The position numbers and the translations under genes are program-made. DNA of 41,311 nt from Salinivenus iranica. Its GTDB lineage: Bacteria; Bacteroidota; Rhodothermia; Rhodothermales; Salinibacteraceae. The DNA lies in contig NCRB01000031.1 of assembly GCA_002894665.1 (NCBI GenBank), positions 1 through 41,311 on the forward strand. Direction: 5' to 3'. Of the stretch, positions 17,333 through 26,257 are shown piece after piece. The notes under the pieces were generated by a model, which did not search any database, was not told the DNA's origin, and was given only the letters and a program-made list of their open reading frames with translations. The first letter of the stretch is position 1, and each line of letters begins with the position of its first letter.

Positions 17333-19333
17333 TTACCGTCCGGAGGGGGACGTGTCGGTGGTGTCCGAGGCCGACCAGGTGTTGTTCTCCCGGTTGGCGT
17401 CCGGCAGGAGCTGGTTCGGGTCGATCGTGACCGACTGCACAGCCGCGTCGGGCACCCGCAGCGTGTGGGTGTCGTTCGTGTAGAACGCCTCACTCGGCAC
17501 GCGACGCTGCTGGGTGGAGCCGTCCTCAAAGGCGAGCTGCACCGTCATCGGAAGCATGAGGTCCGCCCGCTGCTCCACGGTGACCGATGTCGTGTCGCCG
17601 GGCGACACCGACGCGACGGCCTGGTCGAGCGTGTCGGTTTCGTAGAACCAGCTGCGCCAGAACCAGTCGAGGTCCTCCCCGGCCACGTCCTCCATGGTGC
17701 GGAAGAAGTCCGCGGGCTTGGGGTGCTTGTAGGCCCAGCGGTCGAAGTAGGCCTTGAACGCCGCGTCGAAGCGCTCGGGGCCGATCACGTAGTCGCGCAG
17801 GAGCATCAGTCCGTTGGCGGGCTTCAGGTAGGCGAGGGCGCCGAGGGCGCGGTCGCGGATGCGGTCGGCGTACGTCATGATCGGCTGGTCGCCGAAGGGA
17901 GAGGGCATGAACCGCTGCCCGATGAGCTGCGAATTCTCCTGGAGGCTCTGCGTGTTGTTCTCGCCGTAGAAGGCGTCCTCGGAGTACTGGTTCATGAACG
18001 TGTTGAGGCCCTCGTCCATCCAGGCCCAGCGGCGCTCGTCCGAGCCCACGACCATCGGAAACCAGGTGTGGCCGAACTCGTGGTCGGTGACGCCGAAGAG
18101 GCTGCGGCCCCGCGACTCGACGTCGCAGAACATGATCTGCGGGTACTCCATGCCGGCCACGCGCCCCGCCACGTTAATGGCGTTGGGGTAGGGGTACGGG
18201 GCCAGGAAGTCGGAGTAGAACTCGACCGAGTGCTGCACAAACTCCGTCGAGCGCTCCCACCCGTCCTCCTCGCCATCGCTGCTGATGCCCTCAACCGGGT
18301 AGAACGACTGCGCGAGCACCGATCGGTCGCCGGCCTCGGCGGTGGCGGCGTCCCAGAGGAACGACTGCGAGGTGGCCCAGGCGAAGTCGCGGACCTGATC
18401 GGCCGTGTACCGCCAGGTGAGGGGGCCGGTGCCGTCGGGGCGCGTGGCGTCGGTGCCCACCTCGTCCTCGCTGATGATCATCACCGTCTCGCGGCTCTCG
18501 CGCGCCTCGTCCAGGCGATTGCGTTGCATTTGGGTGAGCACCTCGCCGGGATTTTGGAGGCGGCCCGTGGCGGCCACAATCATGTCGCGCGGCACGGTGA
18601 TGTTGACGTTGAAGGTGCCGTATTCCAGGTAGTACTCGCCCTGGCCCAGGTACGGGAGGTGGTTCCAGCCGTGCACGTCGTCGTACACGTACATGCGGGG
18701 GTACCACTGCGCAAACTGGTAGACGGTGCCGTCCTCCACTTGCAGGTAGCCGTGGCGGTCGGCCCCGTACTGAGGAAGGGTGAACGCGAAGTCGAACGAG
18801 AGCTGGAGGCTGTCGCCCGAGGCGAGGGCCTCGTCCAGCGACACCTTGAGCCGGGTGCCGGCCACCAGGGTGTCCGGCGTGGTGGTTTCGCCGTTGTGGT
18901 GCAGGCGGAGGTTGGAGAGGTCGTAGCCGGCGCCCTCAAAGAAGCCGCTGAAGCGGGCGTCCGCGGGCACGGCGGCGGCCCCGCGACTGCCGGGCTTAAA
19001 GTAGTTCTGCTCCAGCTGCACCCAGAGGCGCTCCAGGTCTTCCGGGGCGTTGTTGGTGTAGGTGATGGTTTCGGTGCCGGTCACGCGGTTGCTCGCCGTG
19101 TCGAGCGACACGTCGATCTGGTAGTCGACGGTTTGCTGCCAGTAGTCCGCGCCCGGGCTGCCATCTGCGTCCCGGTAGTCGTTGGGGTCGGGAAAGTCGA
19201 TCGGCTCAAAGGCGTCGAGGTTATGGTCCGGCACCTGTTGGGTCGGCTGGGCCGGGGCGGCCACCGGAAGCAACAGAAAGACGCCGAGGAGGAGGTATAC
19301 CGGACCACACGCAGTGCGCAGAAAAGATCGCAT
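17333..19333 (-). CDS. secreted M1-family aminopeptidase
   Basis: A 666-residue zinc peptidase. The start MRSFLRTACGPVYLLLG gives a signal peptide ending 'APAQP', so it is exported. The catalytic HEFGH (His418, Glu419, His422) is followed exactly 18 residues later by the third zinc ligand Glu441 in 'WAWMDEGLNTF', the M1 HExxH-x18-E spacing. 'GRVAGMEYPQI' stands in for the GxMEN substrate motif. The N-terminal beta-saddle domain (residues ~60-290) contains 'SLDTASNRVTGTETITYTN', typical of M1 proteins. The C-terminus is a beta-rich domain with no T9SS tail. The nupC gene follows on the same strand after about 240 bases. Confidence 0.94.
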   Translation of the reverse strand: MRSFLRTACGPVYLLLGVFLLLPVAAPAQPTQQVPDHNLDAFEPIDFPDPNDYRDADGSPGADYWQQTVDYQIDVSLDTASNRVTGTETITYTNNAPEDLERLWVQLEQNYFKPGSRGAAAVPADARFSGFFEGAGYDLSNLRLHHNGETTTPDTLVAGTRLKVSLDEALASGDSLQLSFDFAFTLPQYGADRHGYLQVEDGTVYQFAQWYPRMYVYDDVHGWNHLPYLGQGEYYLEYGTFNVNITVPRDMIVAATGRLQNPGEVLTQMQRNRLDEARESRETVMIISEDEVGTDATRPDGTGPLTWRYTADQVRDFAWATSQSFLWDAATAEAGDRSVLAQSFYPVEGISSDGEEDGWERSTEFVQHSVEFYSDFLAPYPYPNAINVAGRVAGMEYPQIMFCDVESRGRSLFGVTDHEFGHTWFPMVVGSDERRWAWMDEGLNTFMNQYSEDAFYGENNTQSLQENSQLIGQRFMPSPFGDQPIMTYADRIRDRALGALAYLKPANGLMLLRDYVIGPERFDAAFKAYFDRWAYKHPKPADFFRTMEDVAGEDLDWFWRSWFYETDTLDQAVASVSPGDTTSVTVEQRADLMLPMTVQLAFEDGSTQQRRVPSEAFYTNDTHTLRVPDAAVQSVTIDPNQLLPDANRENNTWSASDTTDTSPSGR

Positions 19334-19692
19334 GACGGACGACAGGTCATTAAGAAAGGGGAAGCGACACCTGCAATCTAACTTCCTCATCACCGAATTG
19401 GAAAAAAGAACGGGTTAAAGGGCGGTCGCGTCCGGGCGGCAGGGGCGCCTTGGGCCCGGCGGGGCGGGGAGCGAAAGCGCAGGGCACATGCGCAGAAAGA
19501 GGACCGGGGGGATTCCCGGAGAACCGATATTTCGAAGTCCGGTCCGGCGCACGCACCTGGACAAATCACAGTCGGAAGGGGAAACCAAGACCCTCGATTC
19601 GGCGTCCACCGCGCGCCCTGCGTCGCCCCCCCACATTTTCTCTCCTCACTCGGCGCTTCCGTGCAAGCGGATCGCCCTCGCTCCGCCCGCTC
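19334..19692. other. divergent intergenic region, M1 peptidase / barrel protein
   Basis: About 360 bases between divergent starts. AT-rich stretches near 19340-19420 probably hold the M1 peptidase promoter. The ORF leading into the barrel gene is open here but does not look coding. No clear promoter box or RNA is seen. Confidence 0.45.
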
Positions 19693-22600
19693 ATGTCGTC
19701 CGTCCTCGTCCGCGCGCTCGTTCTGATTCTCGTCGCCACGCTGGGGCCCCTCCCCGACGCCGCGGCGCAGTACTTCGGGCGCAACAAGGTGCAGTACGAC
19801 CAATTCCGCTTCGACATCCTGCCGACGGACTACTTCGACATCTACTTTTACGACGAAACGGAGACGGCCATCCGCGACGTGGCCCGCATGGCCGACCGCT
19901 GGCACGTGCGGCACAGCACGGTGTTTGCCCACGACCTCACGGCGCGGCGCCCGCTCATTTTCTACGCCAACGACGCCGATTTCCAGCAGACCAACGTCAT
20001 TGGGGGCGAGATTAGCCAGGGGGTGGGCGGCGTCACGGAGGGCCTGAAGCAGCGGGTGGTCATGCCGCTCACGGGCCTGTACGCCGACACCGATCACGTG
20101 CTGGGGCACGAGCTGGTGCACTCGTTTCAGTTCGACCTGGCCCTGTCGACGGGGCGGGGGATTCAGCTGCGGCGGTTGCCGCTGTGGATGATGGAGGGGA
20201 TGGCCGAGTACCTGTCGCTCGGCGCCAACGACCCCCACACCGCCATGTGGCTCCGCGACGCGCTCGTGCGCGACGACCTCCCGACGATCCGGGACCTGGG
20301 CACGGGGCGCTACTTTCCCTACCGGTTCGGGCAGGCGTACATGGCCTACATCGGGCAGACCTACGGCGACGGGGCCGTCACCAGTTTGTACCAGGTGGCG
20401 GGGCAGGCCGGTGTGGAGCAGGGCGTGGTGCTCGTGACGGGCATGACGTCCGATTCGCTGTCGGCAGACTGGATTCGGACGGTCCAGCGCTCGTACGGGC
20501 CGCTCGTGGAGGGGCGCACCCCGGCGGCGGAGGGGGGACGTCGCGTGCTTGCGCCGGAGGCAGGATCGGGACGCATCAACGTATCGCCGGCCCTGAGTCC
20601 GGATGGGCGCTACGTGGCGTTCCTGTCGAGTCGCGACCTGTTTACGATGGACCTCTACGTGGCGGACGCCGAGACGGGCGCGATTGTGAAGCGGCTCGGG
20701 TTCTCAACCCGCGACGCCCACTTCGACGCGATCCGGTTCCTAAACTCGGCCGGCACCTGGTCGCCCGACGGGCGTCGGTTTGCGTTTGTGGCGTTTGCGG
20801 AGGGCGACAACGAACTCGCCATCTGGAACGTGCAGTCGGGCCGCCTCGAGCGGCGCTTCTCCGTGCAGGGCGTTACGGCCCTCGCCCAGCCGGCCTGGTC
20901 GCCCGATGGGGAGACAATCGCGGTGTCGGGGATGGACGGCGGCATCAGCGACCTCTACCTGGTGGACGTGGCCTCGGGCACGGCGCGCCAGCTCACCGAC
21001 GACCGCTACGGCGACCTCCAGCCCACGTGGTCGCCCGACGGCACGCAGATCGCCTTCGTGACCGACCGTGGCCCCAGCGGCACGGACTTCGCCACCCTTG
21101 ACTTTGGGAAGCCGCGCCTCGCCCTCCTGGAGGTGGCGAGCGGGGCCATCACGCCGCTCCGCCCCGTCGAGGGCGGCCTGCAGCACAATCCGCAGTTCGC
21201 GCCCGATGGGCGGGGCCTCTACTTCATTAGCGACCACGACGGCTTCAAGGACGTGCACTACCTGGTCCTGGAGACGGGTCGCACGACGCCCATCACCCAC
21301 CTGCAAACCGGGGCGAGTGGCTTTACGCCCCTGTCGCCCGCCATGACGGTGGCCGCACAGAGCGGGCGCATGATGTTCTCGGTGTTCTCGGACAACGGGT
21401 ACGCCGTCGTGGAATTGGGCCCCGACGCGTTGGCTGCGCGCCAGGCCGGAGCGCCGACGGCCGACCCGACGGCCCCGCCGCGTTCGACGGTGCCGGACTC
21501 GCTCGTCCTGGAGGCCCCGGCGGCCGATACGACGGAGATCGACACGACCCTCCAGGACACGACGAGCCTCGGGGCCGCGGCGGCTCCGCGTCCGGCCCTG
21601 GCCGGGGTGCTGCCACCGTGGACGGGCCCCGGGGTGGTGGGGCAAGCCCTCGCCGACCCGACGGCCGGCCTGCCGACCGATCCGCCCGGCGCGGTGACGG
21701 CCTACCGCCCGCGCCTTCAGCTCGACGCCATTGCGCCCCCCTCAATTGGGGTCGGCGTAGGCGGGGGCTTCGGCACGCGGCTTGGGGGAAGCGTGGGCTT
21801 CTACTTTAGCGACATGCTGGGCGAGCACAATCTGTCGATCGAGGCGCTGGCCAATGGCACGCTGCAGGACCTGGGCGGCCAATTCACGTACATCAACCGG
21901 GCGCAGCGGCTCAACTACGGCGCGCAGCTGTCCCATATTCCGTTCCGCTCCGTCAGCGGCTTTAGCGCACGGGTCCAGGACCCCGCCACGGGCCTCACGA
22001 CCCTGCGCTTCCGCGAGATTGAACAGCGCGTCTTTGCCAGTCAGTTCAGCCTTCTGGGCGCCTATCCGCTCCGGAACACCCGTCGATTTGAGGTGCAGGC
22101 CGGCCTGACGCGCTACGGCTTCAGCGGAACGGTGCGCGACTTCTTCCAGACCCCGGTCGGCTTCCGCCGCGATACGTTCTCGCTCGACGCCCCCGACCCG
22201 TTGTATCTGTCCCAGTCGTCCGCCGCGTACGTTGTGGACTTCTCAACCTTTGGGTTTACCTCGCCGGTGCAGGGCGGGCGCTACCGACTGCAGGGGGGCA
22301 GCACGCTGGGCAGCACGCAGTACGCCACGGTGCTGGCGGACCTGCGCCGCTACCTCCGCACGGGTGCCGTCACGTTTGCTGGACGGGCCATTCACATTGG
22401 CAACTACGGGGCGCAGGACGGCGATCTGTTCTCCTCGGAGTACCTGGGGGACTCGTTTACGCCGACGTACCTCCGCGGCTACAGCTTCAACTCCTTCGAG
22501 CCGCAGGAATGCTTCTCGGAAACGGGCACGTGTGCGTCGCTGGAGCGCCTGATCGGGACCCGCGTGGCGGTCGCCAGTGCGGAGGTGCGGGTGCCGGTCC

Positions 22601-22872
22601 TGGGCACCGAGCAGTTCGGGCTCCTCAACTTCCCGTACCTGCCCACCGAACTGTCCCTCTTTGTGGACGCGGGGGTGGCCTGGACCGCCGATGAGCCCCC
22701 GGTGTGGCGATGGGATCGCGATACCGACGAGCGGGTGCCGGTGGTGAGCACGGGCATCAGCGCGCGGATGAACGTGCTCGGGTCGCTGATCCTGGAGGTG
22801 TTCTACGCGCAGCCGTACCAGCGCCCGGAGAAGGGCGGGTTCATGGGCGTGAACATCCTGCCGGGGTGGTAG
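19693..22872 (+). CDS. outer-membrane protein: gluzincin-like domain + TolB-type propeller + BamA-like barrel
   Basis: A 1059-residue exported protein. MSSVLVRALVLILVATLGPL...AAA is a signal peptide. Residues ~20-290 resemble a metallopeptidase: His139-ELV-His143 and, 24 residues on, Glu168 in WMMEGMAEYLS, an HExxH...E gluzincin pattern. Residues ~295-560 contain at least five PD40/TolB propeller repeats (ALSPDGRYVAF, TWSPDGRRFAF, AWSPDGETIAV, TWSPDGTQIAF, QFAPDGRGLYF). A Pro/Thr/Ala-rich linker follows. Residues ~690-1059 alternate hydrophobic and polar as in a BamA/surface-antigen barrel, starting GVGVGGGFGTRLGGSVGFYF and ending MGVNILPGW. The MacAB-like genes follow after 60 bases. Proteolysis is inferred from the motif only; a secretion or assembly role is also possible. 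Confidence 0.85.
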   Translation: MSSVLVRALVLILVATLGPLPDAAAQYFGRNKVQYDQFRFDILPTDYFDIYFYDETETAIRDVARMADRWHVRHSTVFAHDLTARRPLIFYANDADFQQTNVIGGEISQGVGGVTEGLKQRVVMPLTGLYADTDHVLGHELVHSFQFDLALSTGRGIQLRRLPLWMMEGMAEYLSLGANDPHTAMWLRDALVRDDLPTIRDLGTGRYFPYRFGQAYMAYIGQTYGDGAVTSLYQVAGQAGVEQGVVLVTGMTSDSLSADWIRTVQRSYGPLVEGRTPAAEGGRRVLAPEAGSGRINVSPALSPDGRYVAFLSSRDLFTMDLYVADAETGAIVKRLGFSTRDAHFDAIRFLNSAGTWSPDGRRFAFVAFAEGDNELAIWNVQSGRLERRFSVQGVTALAQPAWSPDGETIAVSGMDGGISDLYLVDVASGTARQLTDDRYGDLQPTWSPDGTQIAFVTDRGPSGTDFATLDFGKPRLALLEVASGAITPLRPVEGGLQHNPQFAPDGRGLYFISDHDGFKDVHYLVLETGRTTPITHLQTGASGFTPLSPAMTVAAQSGRMMFSVFSDNGYAVVELGPDALAARQAGAPTADPTAPPRSTVPDSLVLEAPAADTTEIDTTLQDTTSLGAAAAPRPALAGVLPPWTGPGVVGQALADPTAGLPTDPPGAVTAYRPRLQLDAIAPPSIGVGVGGGFGTRLGGSVGFYFSDMLGEHNLSIEALANGTLQDLGGQFTYINRAQRLNYGAQLSHIPFRSVSGFSARVQDPATGLTTLRFREIEQRVFASQFSLLGAYPLRNTRRFEVQAGLTRYGFSGTVRDFFQTPVGFRRDTFSLDAPDPLYLSQSSAAYVVDFSTFGFTSPVQGGRYRLQGGSTLGSTQYATVLADLRRYLRTGAVTFAGRAIHIGNYGAQDGDLFSSEYLGDSFTPTYLRGYSFNSFEPQECFSETGTCASLERLIGTRVAVASAEVRVPVLGTEQFGLLNFPYLPTELSLFVDAGVAWTADEPPVWRWDRDTDERVPVVSTGISARMNVLGSLILEVFYAQPYQRPEKGGFMGVNILPGW

Positions 22873-22931
22873 GACCGGGCGGGCAGGCCAACTTCGTTTT
22901 CAGTTCTCTCTTCTGATTCAATCGACGCCCG

Positions 22932-24161
22932 ATGGATACACCGACGACCGCATCGCCCGCCCCGGCGGAGGCCCCTCCGGCCCCGGACGGGGTCCGGCCG
23001 TCCGATCTGGAGTCCACGCTGAGCCTGAAGTCGAGACGGTGGGGGCGGTGGGTCGGCCTTGCGGTCCTGCTGGGGGCCGTGGCCGTGGCGGTGTGGTGGG
23101 GCGTGCAGCCCGCCGCGCCGGTGGCGTACGAGACCCAGGAGGCGCGACGGGGCACGCTCACGCTGTCGGTGACGGCCACCGGGGCGCTGGCGGCCGTGAC
23201 GACGGTGGAGGTGGGCAGTGAAATCTCGGGCCTGGTGGACGCCGTGGCGGTCGAGGCCAACGATCGGGTGCAGCGGGGGCAGGTGCTGGCGACCCTCGAC
23301 ACGGAGCGGCTCCGGGCCGAGGTGACGCAGGCGGAGGCCACCCTGACGGCGGCCCGTGCGGACCGGGCCCAGGCGGAGGCGACGCGGGAGGAGCAGCGCC
23401 TTCGGACGGTCCGCACCGAGCGGCTGGCCGCCCAGGAGTACGTGGCGCCGCAGGACCTGGAGGCGGCCCGTGCCGCGCTCGACCGTGCCGAGGCGGCGGT
23501 GACCAGCAGCGAGTCGCAGATTGCGGTCGCGGAGGCGGCGCTCGCTGTGGCCCGCACCACGCTCCGCAAGGCCTCCATCCGGGCCCCGATCGATGGACTG
23601 GTGCTCTCGCGCAACGTGGACCCGGGCCAGGCCGTCGCCGCCTCGTTTCAGACGCCGGTTCTCTTTACGCTCGCTGAGGATTTGGCGCGCATGGAGCTGC
23701 GGGTGGATGTGGACGAGGCGGACGTGGGACAGGTGGCGGCGCGTCAGCCGGCCACCTTCACCGTGGATGCCTACCCCGGTCGCACCTTCCCGGCGTCCGT
23801 GGTAAAGGTGCACTACGCCCCGAAGACCGTCTCCGGCGTCGTGACCTACGAGGCGGTGGTGACGGTCGACAACAGCGACGGCCTGCTCCGCCCCGGCATG
23901 ACGGCCACCGCCGACATCACGACCGACACGGTGGCCGATGTCCTCCTCGTCCCCAACAGTGCCCTTCGCTTCACGCCTCCGAATGCCGATCGGCCCGAGC
24001 GGGCGGAAGGGAGGGAGGTCGTGTGGACGCTGGAAAACGACACGCCGAGGGCCATTCCCGTGACCCTGGGCCGCACCGACGGGCAGTGGACGGAGGTGCG
24101 GGCCGGAGACATTGCGCCCGGACGCGAGCTCTTGACCAACATCGACTCGCCGGACGCATGA
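22932..24161 (+). CDS. macA: MacA/HlyD-type periplasmic adaptor of an ABC exporter
   Basis: A membrane-fusion protein of 409 residues linking an inner-membrane ABC exporter to an outer-membrane channel. It has a Pro/Ala-rich cytoplasmic N-terminus, one membrane helix at about residues 40-58 (WVGLAVLLGAVAVAVWWGV), then a lipoyl half-motif 'VEVGSEISGLVDAVAVEANDRVQRGQVLATLD', a long alpha-hairpin rich in Ala/Glu/Arg (residues ~120-210), and the second lipoyl half 'ASIRAPIDGLVLSRNVDPGQ'. A beta-barrel and membrane-proximal domain follow. The stop codon overlaps the start of the next gene (ATGA), indicating translational coupling with the ATPase and permease. Confidence 0.92.
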   Translation: MDTPTTASPAPAEAPPAPDGVRPSDLESTLSLKSRRWGRWVGLAVLLGAVAVAVWWGVQPAAPVAYETQEARRGTLTLSVTATGALAAVTTVEVGSEISGLVDAVAVEANDRVQRGQVLATLDTERLRAEVTQAEATLTAARADRAQAEATREEQRLRTVRTERLAAQEYVAPQDLEAARAALDRAEAAVTSSESQIAVAEAALAVARTTLRKASIRAPIDGLVLSRNVDPGQAVAASFQTPVLFTLAEDLARMELRVDVDEADVGQVAARQPATFTVDAYPGRTFPASVVKVHYAPKTVSGVVTYEAVVTVDNSDGLLRPGMTATADITTDTVADVLLVPNSALRFTPPNADRPERAEGREVVWTLENDTPRAIPVTLGRTDGQWTEVRAGDIAPGRELLTNIDSPDA

Positions 24162-24946
24162 GCCCACCGATCGCCGACCGGACCGAGCGCCCGCGTGCCG
24201 AGGGAGAGGGGGCGGCACCTCCCGCCCTCGTGGCCTTCCGGGGCATCACCAAAATCTACGGCACGGGCATGGCCGAGGTGCGCGCCCTCGACGGCGTCGA
24301 CCTTACGATCGGGGCCGGGGAGTTTGTGGCGATCATGGGACCGAGCGGGTCCGGCAAGTCCACCTGCCTCAACATGATCGGGTGCCTCGACACCTCCACG
24401 TCCGGCTCGTATCGCTTTGCGGGCGTGGAGGTGGGCACGCTCAGCCGGAACCAGCGGGCCCTGTTGCGGAGGCACTACCTCGGCTTTGTTTTCCAGGGAT
24501 ACAACCTGCTGAAGCGCACCTCCGCCCTCGAAAACGTGGAGATGCCGCTCGTGTACCGGCGCGTCCCGGGCCGCGAGCGCCGGCGGCGCGCGCACGAGGC
24601 GCTGGCGGCCGTGGGGCTGCAGGGGCGCGAGCACCACACCCCCGCGGAGCTATCGGGCGGGCAGCAGCAGCGTGTGGCCGTGGCGCGGGCCATCGTTACC
24701 GCGCCGGCGCTCCTCCTGGCCGACGAGCCCACGGGCAACCTCGACTCCACCACGAGCCGCGAAATCATGGACTTGCTGACGGAGCTCAACGTGGAGCGTG
24801 GCATCACCATCGCCATGGTGACGCACGAGGAGGAAATGGCCACGTATGCCCGCCGCATCGTCCGCTTTCTCGACGGCCGCATCGTGGTGGACCGGGAACG
24901 ACCGGCCGACCGGGTGCCCGGCGGCGGGGGAGGGCTGGCGGTATGA
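24158..24946 (+). CDS. MacB-type ABC transporter ATP-binding protein
   Basis: The 262-residue nucleotide-binding subunit of a MacB/LolD-type mechanotransmission ABC system. Walker A is GPSGSGKST (residues ~61-69), the Q-loop is near 'LGFVFQGYNLL', the signature LSGGQQQRVAVARA is at ~164, Walker B is LLLADEPTGNLDS, and the switch His is in 'AMVTHEEEM'. The FQxYNLL and PTGNLDS motifs are typical of the MacB/LolD branch. The ATG at 24158 overlaps the macA stop and the gene's own stop overlaps the permease ATG, so the three genes form one coupled unit. In E. coli these two domains are one MacB polypeptide; here they are separate. Confidence 0.95.
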   Translation: MSPPIADRTERPRAEGEGAAPPALVAFRGITKIYGTGMAEVRALDGVDLTIGAGEFVAIMGPSGSGKSTCLNMIGCLDTSTSGSYRFAGVEVGTLSRNQRALLRRHYLGFVFQGYNLLKRTSALENVEMPLVYRRVPGRERRRRAHEALAAVGLQGREHHTPAELSGGQQQRVAVARAIVTAPALLLADEPTGNLDSTTSREIMDLLTELNVERGITIAMVTHEEEMATYARRIVRFLDGRIVVDRERPADRVPGGGGGLAV

Positions 24947-26151
24947 TCTGGAGCACCATCCGGCTGGCGCTGCGCGAGCTGGGACGCAACGCGATGCGCT
25001 CGTCGCTCACCATTCTGGGCATCGTCATCGGCGTGGGCGCCGTCATTAGCATGGTGACGCTCGGGGGCGGGGCGACCTCACAGATTACCGGCGAGATTTC
25101 GAGTCTGGGGAGCAACCTCATCATCGTGCGCCCCGGCACCCAGCCGCAGCACGGCGGCATTCAGGTGCAGGCCGCCCCCTTCGACCGGGCCGATGTGGAG
25201 GCCATCGTCCGCGAGGTGCCGAACACCGAGGCCGTGGCCCCGATGACCTCCGCCCCCACGGTTGCGGTCTTCGGCAATGCGAACTGGTCGACCACGGTCA
25301 ACGGGACCCTGAGTGCGTACCTCGCCGCGCGCGACTGGCCGTTGGCGAGGGGGCGCGCGTTCACCGAGGGTGAAGAGCAGGCCGGGGCGATGGTGTGCCT
25401 GCTGGGGGCGACGGTGCAGGACGAGCTGTTTGGGCGGCAGGACCCGCTTGGGGCGTCGATCCGGCTGGGCTCGGCCGCCTGCCGCGTCGTCGGCGTGCTG
25501 GAGGCGCGTGGCGAGTCGACCTTCGGCATGGACCAGGACGACTTCATCCTGGCGCCCCTCCGCGCCGTCCAGCGTCGACTGGTGGGCGACGACGACGTGG
25601 ACCTGATGTTTGTCTCCGCGCAGAGCGAGGCCGCGACCGCCCAGGTGCAGGGCGACCTGGAGCGACTGCTGCGGCAGCGGCGTCGCATCGGGGCGGGCCA
25701 GGAGGACGACTTTACGGTGCAGGACATGGCCGAAATCGCGACCATCGTGGAGAGCACGACCGGCGTCCTGACCACCTTCCTTGGGGCCATCGCCGCCATC
25801 AGCCTGCTGGTGGGGGGCATCGGCATCATGAACATCATGCTGGTGTCGGTGACGGAGCGGACGCGCGAGATCGGCATTCGCCTCGCCCTTGGGGCGCAGG
25901 GGCACGAAGTGCTGCTGCAGTTCCTGCTCGAATCGACCCTGCTGTCGCTGGTTGGGGGACTCGTGGGCATCGCGTTGGGGTTGGGCCTCGCCGCCGTGGC
26001 GGCACCCTGGCTGGGCGTGCCGTTCGTGCTCGACCCCACGATCATCGTCATTGCCTTTCTCTTCTCCGGCGCCGTCGGCATCCTCTTCGGCTACGTGCCG
26101 GCGCGCCGGGCCGCCCGCCTCGACCCCATCGACGCGCTGCGGTACGAATGA
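24943..26151 (+). CDS. MacB-type ABC transporter permease (FtsX family)
   Basis: A 402-residue inner-membrane subunit. MIWSTIRLALRELGRNAMRSS is the usual cytoplasmic lead of MacB permeases, followed by the first membrane helix (LTILGIVIGVGAVISMVTLG). Residues ~45-270 form the MacB periplasmic core domain ('SSLGSNLIIVRPG'). Three more helices lie in the C-terminal 130 residues ('IAAISLLVGGIGIMNIMLVSVTERTREIGIR...ALGA', the FtsX signature). It ends 'YVPARRAARLDPIDALRYE', as most members do. Likely substrates are a lipoprotein, peptide or small molecule; the protease/barrel gene upstream may be a partner (inference). Confidence 0.95.
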   Translation: MIWSTIRLALRELGRNAMRSSLTILGIVIGVGAVISMVTLGGGATSQITGEISSLGSNLIIVRPGTQPQHGGIQVQAAPFDRADVEAIVREVPNTEAVAPMTSAPTVAVFGNANWSTTVNGTLSAYLAARDWPLARGRAFTEGEEQAGAMVCLLGATVQDELFGRQDPLGASIRLGSAACRVVGVLEARGESTFGMDQDDFILAPLRAVQRRLVGDDDVDLMFVSAQSEAATAQVQGDLERLLRQRRRIGAGQEDDFTVQDMAEIATIVESTTGVLTTFLGAIAAISLLVGGIGIMNIMLVSVTERTREIGIRLALGAQGHEVLLQFLLESTLLSLVGGLVGIALGLGLAAVAAPWLGVPFVLDPTIIVIAFLFSGAVGILFGYVPARRAARLDPIDALRYE

Positions 26152-26257
26152 GCGCGGATCGGGTCCGTGAAGTCAGCGGACAGCCTGAACGCCACGGGGC
26201 CCCGAGCGTACGTCCACACGCCGCCACTATTCTCGATGACTGTTGCCTGCCCGACGC

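Noticed and set aside
17183-19381. 732-codon forward-strand ORF opposite the M1 peptidase gene
   Set aside because: Its protein is Val/Gly/His-rich with no motif, and it mirrors a clear M1 peptidase. It is a GC-driven antisense shadow.
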